Source of the DNA: Thiohalospira sp051746205
Lineage (GTDB): Bacteria > Pseudomonadota > Gammaproteobacteria > Thiohalospirales > Thiohalospiraceae
DNA: 7,434 nucleotides
NCBI GenBank assembly: GCA_051746205.1
Contig: JBNJEU010000075.1
Span: forward strand, 1 to 7,434
Direction: 5' to 3'
Positions 1 to 6,219 of this stretch are shown one piece after another. Every line of letters starts with the position of its first letter. Within the stretch, counting starts at the first letter, position 1. The notes beneath the pieces are model-generated. The model did not search any database. It was not told the DNA's origin and worked only from the letters and a program-made list of their open reading frames with translations. Made by a program: the position numbers and the translations under genes.

Positions 1-1455
1 ATGGAACACGACCACCTCCAGTACCTGCGGCGGACCCACCCCGCGTGGCGGTTGCTGGTCTCCGACAACGCGCCGCTGATCCTCGGCTTCCTGCACCACG
101 CCTTCATTCGCCCCAATCAGCGGGCGCTGGGGGAACAGGAACTGGCGGGCCTGCTGGACGACTACCTCTATCAACTCCACCAGCGCGAGGGGCAGACCCT
201 CTACCCGAAGGCGGCGCGGGATTACCTGAATGACTGGGCCGCCGACGAGCGCGGCTGGCTGCGCCGGTATTACCCGCCGCAGGTGGACGAGCCCCACTTC
301 GACCTGATGCCGGCCACCGAGCAGGTGATCCACTGGGTCGTCGGGCTCGACGAGCGGGCTCAGTTTGTCGGCGCCGAGTCGCGGCTGCGCACGGTCTTCG
401 ATCTGCTGCGCGAACTGGTCCACGGCGCGGAGACCGATCCCGAGGCGCAGATCCGGGAACTGGAGCGCCAGCGCGCGGAACTCGATGCCCGGATCCAGCG
501 CTTGCGGGAAGGCGAGCTGGAGCGGCTCGACCCCACCCACCTGCGCGAGCGCTTCCTTCAGGCAGAGGGGACCGCCCGGGCGCTGCTGGCCGACTTCCGC
601 CAGGTGGAACAGAATTTTCGCGAGCTCGACCGCCAGGTGCGCGAGCGCATCGCCACCTGGGAGGGTGGGCGTGGTGGTCTTCTGGAGGAGGTCTTCGGTG
701 AGCAGGATGTCATCGCCGACTCCGATCAGGGGCGGAGTTTCCGTGCCTTCTGGGACTTCCTGATGTCGCCGGCGCGCCAGGAGGAACTCACCGAGCTGCT
801 GGAACGCGCTCTCAGCCTGGAGCCGGTGGCGGCGCTGGAGCCCGATCCACGGGTCAAGCGCATCCATTACGACTGGCTGGAGGCGGGCGAGACCACCCAG
901 CGCACGGTGGCCCGGCTCTCCCAGCAGCTGCGCCGTTTCCTCGACGATCAGGCGTGGCTGGAGAACCGCCGGATCATGGATCTCATTCGCGAGGTGGAAC
1001 AGCACGCCCTGGCCCTGCGCGACGCACCCCCCGACGGCACGGTCATGGAGGTGGACGAGACGGCTCCGACCCTGAAACTACCCCTGGAACGGCCCCTGTA
1101 CAGTCCGCCGCTGAAGCCGGATATCCGCGACCAGGTGCTGGTGGAGGGCGGCGAGGAGGTCGATCCCGGCGCCCTGTTCGAACAGGTCCATGTCGACCGT
1201 CAGCGTCTCCACACCCGCATCCGGCGCGCCCTGAACCGCCACGATCCGGTGAGTCTGGGGGCGGTGGTCGAGGCGTTCCCCCTGGAGCAGGGCCTGGCGG
1301 AACTGGTCACCTATCTGGCCGTGGCCACCGACGAGGAGCACGCCGTCATCGACGAGTCTCGCAGCGAGACCATCCACTGGCACGACGAGGAGGGCACGGA
1401 GCGGCGCGCCACCGTCCCCGCGATCCTCTTCAGCCGGCGAACCGAATCGGCTTAG
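1..1455 (+). CDS. jetA: Wadjet subunit JetA (kleisin-like, DUF3375)
   Basis: JetA is the kleisin-like subunit (MukF counterpart) that bridges the two JetC heads and binds JetB in the Wadjet loop-extrusion motor. The 484-residue length is usual for DUF3375. Seen in the sequence: an N-terminal helical, winged-helix-like region (about residues 1-140) beginning with the family-like MEHDHLQYLRRTHPAW, then a conserved-looking stretch near 122-142 (FVGAESRLRTVFDLLREL). A charged heptad-rich coiled coil follows at about 146-220, then a DQGRSFRAFWDFL block at 242-254 typical of the family. The C-terminal third probably contacts the JetC head. The ATG is the first base of the window, so its ribosome-binding site and the operon promoter cannot be seen and a start further upstream cannot be excluded. 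jetB starts 33 bases after the TAG stop. Family assignment is by recognition of the protein and its jetBCD context; domain limits are estimates. Confidence 0.93.
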   Translation: MEHDHLQYLRRTHPAWRLLVSDNAPLILGFLHHAFIRPNQRALGEQELAGLLDDYLYQLHQREGQTLYPKAARDYLNDWAADERGWLRRYYPPQVDEPHFDLMPATEQVIHWVVGLDERAQFVGAESRLRTVFDLLRELVHGAETDPEAQIRELERQRAELDARIQRLREGELERLDPTHLRERFLQAEGTARALLADFRQVEQNFRELDRQVRERIATWEGGRGGLLEEVFGEQDVIADSDQGRSFRAFWDFLMSPARQEELTELLERALSLEPVAALEPDPRVKRIHYDWLEAGETTQRTVARLSQQLRRFLDDQAWLENRRIMDLIREVEQHALALRDAPPDGTVMEVDETAPTLKLPLERPLYSPPLKPDIRDQVLVEGGEEVDPGALFEQVHVDRQRLHTRIRRALNRHDPVSLGAVVEAFPLEQGLAELVTYLAVATDEEHAVIDESRSETIHWHDEEGTERRATVPAILFSRRTESA

Positions 1456-1475
1456 CCTTCCCGCCTCTTGTTTCG

Positions 1476-1481
1476 TATGAT
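1476..1481 (+). promoter_or_regulatory. Possible -10 box ahead of jetB
   Basis: TATGAT matches five of six bases of the sigma-70 -10 consensus and lies seven bases before the ATG at 1489, which would give a leaderless jetB message. The best -35 candidate, TTAGCC at 1452-1457 with an 18-base spacer, matches only three of six bases. The box also overlaps the alternative ATGs at 1477 and 1480, so it may be chance. A weak internal promoter is possible; read-through from jetA is the simpler reading. Confidence 0.2.
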
Positions 1482-1488
1482 GGGCGCC

Positions 1489-2109
1489 ATGGAACACGGA
1501 GCCGTCCCCAACGCCACGAGTGACAGCACACCTCGACCCGAACAGGGGGAGCGGCTGTCGCTGGTGCTGGTCACGCTGTTTCGCGGCGTCCTCTTCCAGG
1601 AGGCCGCGCCGCGCGTATGGCAGGACCTGCTGGAGCTTCAGGCGCGGGTGCGCGACTACGTCGGGACCATCGGCCTGGAACTGATCCTCGACGAGGCCGA
1701 GGGCTACGCCTATCTTCAGCAGCGCCCCGCCGCCGAGAACGACACCGACCTCCCCCGGTTGGTGGCGCGTCGGCCCCTGAGCTATCCGGTGAGCCTGCTG
1801 CTCGCCCTGCTGCGCAAGAAGCTGGCCGAGCACGATGCCGGTGGCGGCGATACCCGGCTGGTGCTGACCCGTGACGAGATCGTCGACCTGATCCGCGTCT
1901 TCCAGCCGGAGACCGCCAACGACGCCCGGCAGAAGGACCGGGTGGAGGGCCATATCAACAAGGTGGTGGAGCTCGGCTTCCTGCGCCGGCTGCGCGGCGA
2001 GGAACAGCGCTACGAGGTCCAGCGGCTTCTCAAGGCCTTCATCGATGCCCAGTGGCTGGACGAGCTGGACGAGCGGTTGCGCGCCTACCGCGCTCACGCG
2101 GAGGAATGA
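1489..2109 (+). CDS. jetB: Wadjet subunit JetB (KITE-like, DUF4194)
   Basis: JetB is the small winged-helix KITE-like subunit (MukE counterpart) that dimerises and binds the JetA kleisin. From the ATG at 1489 it has 206 residues, normal for DUF4194. After a disordered, low-complexity N-terminus (about residues 1-22), the domain begins at LSLVLVTLFRGVLFQ (23-37). It continues with a YAYLQQRP segment (73-80) and a basic-hydrophobic helix VSLLLALLRKKLAEHD (101-116), and ends with an acidic helix at 187-206. The start is uncertain: in-frame ATGs at 1477 and 1480 and a TTG at 1468 are also open, and none has a convincing Shine-Dalgarno sequence. I chose 1489 because it leaves the domain whole and lies a typical distance below a TATGAT box. 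It sits between jetA and jetC, nine bases before jetC. Confidence 0.9.
   Translation: MEHGAVPNATSDSTPRPEQGERLSLVLVTLFRGVLFQEAAPRVWQDLLELQARVRDYVGTIGLELILDEAEGYAYLQQRPAAENDTDLPRLVARRPLSYPVSLLLALLRKKLAEHDAGGGDTRLVLTRDEIVDLIRVFQPETANDARQKDRVEGHINKVVELGFLRRLRGEEQRYEVQRLLKAFIDAQWLDELDERLRAYRAHAEE
2100..2104 (+). promoter_or_regulatory. Ribosome-binding site of jetC
   Basis: GGAGG lies inside the last codons of jetB, 14 bases before the jetC ATG at 2119. The spacing is somewhat long, but no other purine-rich site is present and the nine-base gap between jetB and jetC suggests translational coupling. Confidence 0.45.
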
Positions 2110-2118
2110 AGACCCACA

Positions 2119-5100
2119 ATGGAAGCGCAACCCCTGGACTTTGCCGCCGACGAGCAGCGCGCCGGTTTCCGCCTCCAGCGCATGGAGCTCTACAACTGGG
2201 GCACCTTCCACGACCGCGTCTGGGCCATCGAGCCCGGCGGCGACAACGCCCTGCTCACCGGCGACATCGGCTCCGGCAAGTCGACCCTGGTGGACGCCGT
2301 CACCACCCTGCTGGTGCCGGCCCAGCGCATCACCTACAACAAGGCCGCCGGCGCCGAGGCGAAGGAGCGCTCCCTGCGCTCCTATGTTCTCGGCTACTAC
2401 AAGTCGGTGCGCGACGACGAGGGGGCGAGCGTCAAACCGGAGGCGTTGCGCGACCATAACAGCTATTCGGTAGTGCTGGCGCGTTTCCACAACGAGGGCT
2501 TCGATCACACCGTGACCCTGGCCCAGGTCTTCTGGATCAAGGACCAGGGCCAGCCGCAGCGCTTCTACGTGGTCGCCGACACGGCGCTGTCCATCGCCGA
2601 GGACTTCGCCGACTTCGGCAGCGACATCAACGCCCTGAAGAAGCGGCTGCGCGGCCGCGACGTGGTCGAGGTCCACGATACCTTCCCGCCGTATGGCGCC
2701 GCCTTCCGCCGCCGCTTCGGCATCGACTCGGACCAGGCGCTGGAGCTGTTCAGCCAGACCGTGTCGATGAAGTCGGTGGGCAACCTGACCGAGTTCGTGC
2801 GCAGTCACATGCTCGAGGCGGAGCCGGTGGACGAGAAGGTCGATGCCCTGATTGCCCACTTCGACGATCTCAACCGCGCTCATGACGCGGTGGTCGACGC
2901 TCGCGCCCGGATTGAGGCGCTGGAGCCGCTGGTGGCCGACGCCGAGGCACACGCCGTGCTGGCCGAGGAGGTGGCCGGCTGGCGCGCGGCGCGGGATGCC
3001 CTGGAGCCGTGGTACGCCGGGATCAAGGTGGACCGGCTGGGCGAGCGGCTGGCGAAGCTGGACGAGGAGCTGGCCCGCGCGCGGTCGAAGGTGGAGCGCC
3101 GGCGCGCGGAACAACGTGCGCTGCTCGACCGCCGCGACGAGCTCAAGCAGGCCATTGCCGAGCACGGCGGTGACCGGATCGAGGGCCTGGCTCGTCAGAT
3201 CACCGAGCAGGCCGAGGAGCGCGATGCCCGGCGTCGCCGCGCCGAGCGCTACAATGAATTGGCCCGGCGGCTGGAGCTACCGGAGGTCGAGGATGCCGAG
3301 ACCTTCCTGGCCAACCAGCGTGAACTCGAAGGCGCGGCCGAACGGGCCGAGGCGCGCCAGGCGGAGTTGCAGAACGCCCGCACCGAGGCCGAGGTCGCCT
3401 TCCGCGAACTCAAGGGGCGCCACGAGACGATCGACGCCGAACTGACCTCCCTGCGCGCCCGGCGCTCCAATATCCCCGAGCGTAGCCTGGAGCTGCGTCG
3501 GCGGCTGTGCGAGGAGACCGGCCTGGAGCCAGAGGCGCTGCCGTTCGTCGGCGAACTCATCCAGGTGCGCGAGGAAGCGCGCGACTGGGAGGGCGCCGCC
3601 GAGCGGCTGCTGCACAACTTCGGCCTCTCCCTGCTGGTGCCGGACGACCACTACGCCACCGTCGCCGACTGGGTGGAGCGCACTCATCTGCGTGGCCGGC
3701 TGGTCTACTACCGGGTACGCGACGGCGCGGAACGCGGTGGGCGCCCCGAGCTGCATCCCGACTCCCTGGTCCACAAGCTGGCCATCCACCCGGACACGCC
3801 GTTCCAGGAGTGGCTCGAGGGCGAACTGGCGCGGCGCTTCGACTACGCCTGCTGCGATGACCTGACCCGCTTGCGGCGCGAGAAGCGCGCCATCACCCGC
3901 GCCGGTCAGGTCAAGGCCGGTGGCGAGCGCCACGAGAAGGACGACCGCCACCGCATCGACGATCGCTCGCGCTTCATCCTCGGCTGGACCAACGCCGACA
4001 AGATCGCCGCCCTGGAGGAGCAGGCCGCCGATCTCGAGGCGCGGATGCGCGACCAGGGCGGCCGCATTACGGAGCTCCAGGCCGAGGAGACGAGCCTGCG
4101 CGAGCGGCGCGACGCCCTGAGCCAGATCCGCGTCTTCGCCGACTTCAACGAGCTGGATTGGCAGACCCCGGTGGCCGCCATTGGTCGCCTGGAGGAGGAG
4201 AAACAGCGGCTGGAGTCGGAATCGGACACCCTGCGCACGCTGCGCGGCCAGCTGGAGGAGCTGGAGACCGAGCGGGAGGGCCTGGACGAAGCGCTGAACA
4301 CCGCCACCACGGCGGTCGCCCGACTGGAGGAGCGCCACGAGCGGGCCGAAGCGACGCGGGAGGAGGCCCGCGCCGTTCTGGAGGGCGCCGGGGTCGAGCA
4401 GCGCGAGCGCGACTTCCCCCGGCTGGCGGCGCTGTTCGACGAGGCGGTGGCGGCCAACGCCCTGGGGGCCGACGCGGTCACCGCGGAGAACGCCGAGCGC
4501 AACCAGTCGGAGCTGCGCCGCTGGCTCTCCAGCCGCATCGAGAACGAGGAGAAGCGGCTGAACCGGCTGGCCCAGAAGGTGGTCGCCGCCATGAGCGACT
4601 TCCGCCACCGCTGGCCGCTGGAGACCCGGGAGATGGACGCCGACCTCAACGCCGCCGGCGAGTACGCCGAACTGCTGGCGGGGCTGAAGAGCGACGACCT
4701 GCCGCGCTTCGAGGCGCGTTTCAAGGCGCTGCTCAACGAGAACACCATTCGCGAGGTGGCCAACTTCCAGGCCCACCTGCACCGCCAGCGGGAGGCCATC
4801 CGCGAGCGCATCGAGACCATCAACGGCTCCCTCCACGGCATCGACTTCAACCCCGGCCGCTACATCGCCCTGCTTGCCGACCCGGCCGTCGACGCCGACA
4901 TCCGCGACTTCCAGCGCGACCTGCGCGGCTGCACCGAGGGGGTCACCGGGGCCGAGGCCACCGACCCCGGTGACGACTACGCCGAGACCAAGTTCCTCCA
5001 GGTGCGCACCATCATCGAGCGGCTGCGTGGCCGCGAGGGCACCGCCGAGGCCGACCGCCGCTGGCGGCGCAAGGTCACCGACGTGCGCAACTGGTTCACC

Positions 5101-5547
5101 TTCTCGGCGGAGGAGCGCTGGCGCGAGGACGACGCCGCCCACGAGCACTACACCGATTCCGGCGGCAAGTCGGGCGGCCAGAAGGAGAAGCTCGCCTACA
5201 CCGTGCTCGCCGCCAGCCTCGCCTATCAGTTCGGCCTGGACGAGGCGGGCCGGGGCGGGCGCTCGTTCCGCTTCGTGGTCATCGACGAGGCCTTCGGTCG
5301 CGGCTCCGATGAATCGGCGCGCTTCGGCCTGGCGCTGTTCCAGCGGCTGAAGCTGCAACTGCTCATCGTCACCCCGCTGCAGAAGATCCACATCATCGAA
5401 CCCTTCGTCGCCAGCGTCGGCTACGTCCACTCCCCCGATGGCGCCCGATCGATGGTGCGCAACCTCACCATCGAGGAGTACCACAGCGAGAAGGCGAATC
5501 GCCGGTCATCCGAGCCAGCCGCGCAGGGGGTCCCCTCCTCGGATTGA
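2119..5547 (+). CDS. jetC: Wadjet SMC-like ATPase JetC
   Basis: JetC is the SMC/MukB-like ATPase whose dimers drive DNA loop extrusion in Wadjet. The 1142 residues fit the family. The N-terminal head begins at LQRMELYNWGTFHD and carries a perfect Walker A, GDIGSGKST (48-56), and a family-typical block FSQTVSMKSVGNLTEF (211-226). A first coiled-coil arm spans roughly 235-470, a hinge region about 475-625 (PFVGELIQVREE through FILGWTNADK), and a returning arm about 630-880. The C-terminal head starts near 910 and contains the ABC signature SGGKSGGQKEK (1014-1024), Walker B FVVIDEAF (1052-1059) with catalytic Glu1057, and a D-loop-like GRGSDES (1060-1066). The switch region reads TPLQKIHIIEP rather than a classical His-loop, as I recall for JetC relatives. 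Nothing appears broken, so an active ATPase is expected. The TGA stop overlaps the -35 box of the next promoter. Arm and hinge limits are estimates from composition. Confidence 0.95.
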   Translation: MEAQPLDFAADEQRAGFRLQRMELYNWGTFHDRVWAIEPGGDNALLTGDIGSGKSTLVDAVTTLLVPAQRITYNKAAGAEAKERSLRSYVLGYYKSVRDDEGASVKPEALRDHNSYSVVLARFHNEGFDHTVTLAQVFWIKDQGQPQRFYVVADTALSIAEDFADFGSDINALKKRLRGRDVVEVHDTFPPYGAAFRRRFGIDSDQALELFSQTVSMKSVGNLTEFVRSHMLEAEPVDEKVDALIAHFDDLNRAHDAVVDARARIEALEPLVADAEAHAVLAEEVAGWRAARDALEPWYAGIKVDRLGERLAKLDEELARARSKVERRRAEQRALLDRRDELKQAIAEHGGDRIEGLARQITEQAEERDARRRRAERYNELARRLELPEVEDAETFLANQRELEGAAERAEARQAELQNARTEAEVAFRELKGRHETIDAELTSLRARRSNIPERSLELRRRLCEETGLEPEALPFVGELIQVREEARDWEGAAERLLHNFGLSLLVPDDHYATVADWVERTHLRGRLVYYRVRDGAERGGRPELHPDSLVHKLAIHPDTPFQEWLEGELARRFDYACCDDLTRLRREKRAITRAGQVKAGGERHEKDDRHRIDDRSRFILGWTNADKIAALEEQAADLEARMRDQGGRITELQAEETSLRERRDALSQIRVFADFNELDWQTPVAAIGRLEEEKQRLESESDTLRTLRGQLEELETEREGLDEALNTATTAVARLEERHERAEATREEARAVLEGAGVEQRERDFPRLAALFDEAVAANALGADAVTAENAERNQSELRRWLSSRIENEEKRLNRLAQKVVAAMSDFRHRWPLETREMDADLNAAGEYAELLAGLKSDDLPRFEARFKALLNENTIREVANFQAHLHRQREAIRERIETINGSLHGIDFNPGRYIALLADPAVDADIRDFQRDLRGCTEGVTGAEATDPGDDYAETKFLQVRTIIERLRGREGTAEADRRWRRKVTDVRNWFTFSAEERWREDDAAHEHYTDSGGKSGGQKEKLAYTVLAASLAYQFGLDEAGRGGRSFRFVVIDEAFGRGSDESARFGLALFQRLKLQLLIVTPLQKIHIIEPFVASVGYVHSPDGARSMVRNLTIEEYHSEKANRRSSEPAAQGVPSSD

Positions 5548-5572
5548 CGGAACCACAGTTGTTGGCTATGTT
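5544..5572 (+). promoter_or_regulatory. Predicted sigma-70 promoter of tumEA
   Basis: The -35 box TTGACG (5544-5549) matches five of six consensus bases and the -10 box TATGTT (5567-5572) matches four, separated by an optimal 17 bases. The -35 box overlaps the jetC TGA stop (5545-5547). Seven bases past the -10 box is 5579, the A of the tumE ATG, so the transcript would be leaderless or nearly so, in keeping with the lack of a Shine-Dalgarno sequence there. The promoter would drive tumE, tumA and probably jetD independently of the main operon promoter. This is a prediction from sequence only. Confidence 0.6.
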
Positions 5573-5579
5573 GCCAACA
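5560..5579 (+). promoter_or_regulatory. Inverted repeat, likely TumA operator
   Basis: Perfect 7-bp arms TGTTGGC (5560-5566) and GCCAACA (5573-5579) flank the six-base loop TATGTT, which is the predicted -10 box. A dimeric repressor bound here would cover the -10 box and the start point, the usual arrangement for autorepression by an antitoxin. The winged-helix protein encoded by tumA is the obvious candidate ligand. The repeat has no U-tract, so it is not a terminator. It could also form a hairpin in message read through from jetC and hide the tumE start. Confidence 0.55.
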
Positions 5580-5866
5580 TGAAGGCGCGCCTGATTACTC
5601 GTTACAGGGATGTGACGCCGGAAGGGAATCTCATCGAGATGGTCATCTGGCGCGTTCCGCAACCGCTGTCGCCCTGTCGGCATGATTTCAAGTACCGGCT
5701 CGCCTGGGTCGTCGACGGTGTCTGCCGGATCCGTTTTGATAACGAGCGGGGCAAGGGCGATCACTGCCATGTCGACGGTACCGAGTGGACCTACCGATTT
5801 GTCGATGTGGCGACCGTGGTCGAGGATTTTATCGCGGAGGTGGAAAAATGGCGCAACGAACATTGA
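5579..5866 (+). CDS. tumE: TumE-family putative toxin (DUF6516)
   Basis: This 95-residue protein resembles the TumE family (DUF6516) of small putative toxins encoded just ahead of a winged-helix partner. Features seen: an N-terminal strand pattern MKARLITRYRDV, a central HDFKYRLAWVV strand (35-45), the family-like RIRFDNERGKGDHCHVDG core (50-67) rich in Asp, Asn, His and Lys, and a C-terminal amphipathic helix (77-92) ending WRNEH. The biochemical target is not evident from sequence. The ATG at 5579 directly follows an inverted repeat and lacks a Shine-Dalgarno sequence, which suits a leaderless transcript. The frame is open upstream into jetC, but nothing supports a longer start. It overlaps tumA by 19 bases, toxin first. 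By hand count 5581-5880 is about 58% G+C against about 72% at 5161-5280 in jetC, suggesting a separate origin. The toxin role is inferred from family and partner. Confidence 0.82.
   Translation: MKARLITRYRDVTPEGNLIEMVIWRVPQPLSPCRHDFKYRLAWVVDGVCRIRFDNERGKGDHCHVDGTEWTYRFVDVATVVEDFIAEVEKWRNEH
5836..5841 (+). promoter_or_regulatory. Strong ribosome-binding site of tumA
   Basis: GGAGGT lies six bases before the ATG at 5848. It is the clearest Shine-Dalgarno sequence in the window and fixes the tumA start over the in-frame GTG at 5785. A strong site for the antitoxin beside a leaderless toxin would favour an excess of antitoxin. Confidence 0.8.
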
Positions 5867-6207
5867 CCATTACCGTCTCTCCGGACTGGCGGGGTGGACT
5901 GCGTGATGCCGCTCGCGTGGCCGATCGTGGCGAGGCGTACGCCGGGGAGCGGCTCAATTTCGAGAGTCCGGCACAGTTTTTTGGCCAGCTGACAGAGCGC
6001 CGCTGGGCCTTGATCCAGACGCTGCTGGGAGCGGATGTGCTCTCGGTGCGTGAACTGGCGCGGCGGGTCGGCCGCGACGTCAAGCGCGTCCATGAGGATG
6101 TGACCGTCCTGACGACCCTCGGTCTGGTGGAGCGGACGGATGCCGGTGGCGTGGTCTGCCCCTACAGCGATGTGCACATCGATATGCATCTGCGTGAGGC
6201 GGTGTGA
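5848..6207 (+). CDS. tumA: TumA-like winged-helix antitoxin/repressor
   Basis: This 119-residue protein resembles the HVO_A0114/TumA family of winged-helix DNA-binding proteins that pair with TumE toxins. Residues 1-10 form a beta strand, residues 30-48 include the family-like GERLNFESPAQFFGQLT stretch, and the helix-turn-helix lies at about 52-92, with LSVRELARRVGRDVKRVHEDV (65-85) as its core. The wing is about 93-105 (VERTDAGGVVC), and the tail (106-119) ends in SDVHIDMHLREAV. Expected roles are to neutralise TumE and to repress the promoter at the inverted repeat just before tumE; both are inferred. The start is set by an excellent Shine-Dalgarno sequence. The gene overlaps the end of tumE by 19 bases. 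Its TGA stop is followed after 12 bases, in the same frame, by the jetD GTG. It could instead act mainly as a regulator of jetD. Confidence 0.8.
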   Translation: MAQRTLTITVSPDWRGGLRDAARVADRGEAYAGERLNFESPAQFFGQLTERRWALIQTLLGADVLSVRELARRVGRDVKRVHEDVTVLTTLGLVERTDAGGVVCPYSDVHIDMHLREAV

Positions 6208-6219
6208 TTCCGGCACGCC

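Noticed and set aside
1078..3165. 695-codon open frame on the minus strand
   Set aside because: It lies opposite the ends of jetA and jetB and the start of jetC, crosses gene junctions, and its translation is low-complexity (Val, Leu, Gln, His, Gly) with no recognisable domain. It is a by-product of high G+C.
4158..4973. 271-codon open frame in another + frame inside jetC
   Set aside because: The translation is Gly/Arg/Ala/Pro-rich and without domain character, as expected from frame-shifted GC-rich coding DNA.
3277..5484. 735-codon open frame on the minus strand
   Set aside because: It is wholly antisense to jetC, whose motifs are intact. Its repetitive Leu/Val/Ala/Gly composition is typical of the antisense of a coiled-coil gene.
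5525..5536. AGGGG/CCCCT inverted repeat near the end of jetC as a terminator
   Set aside because: The loop is only two bases, there is no following U-tract, and it lies inside the jetC coding sequence.
5438..5578. Longer start for tumE inside jetC
   Set aside because: The frame is open, but the extra 47 residues are Arg/Ser/Pro-rich out-of-frame jetC sequence, and TumE-like similarity begins at the ATG at 5579.
5548..6219. Insertion sequence or integron-type cassette carrying tumE-tumA
   Set aside because: I saw no transposase, terminal inverted repeats, flanking target duplication or attachment-site-like sequence at either junction.
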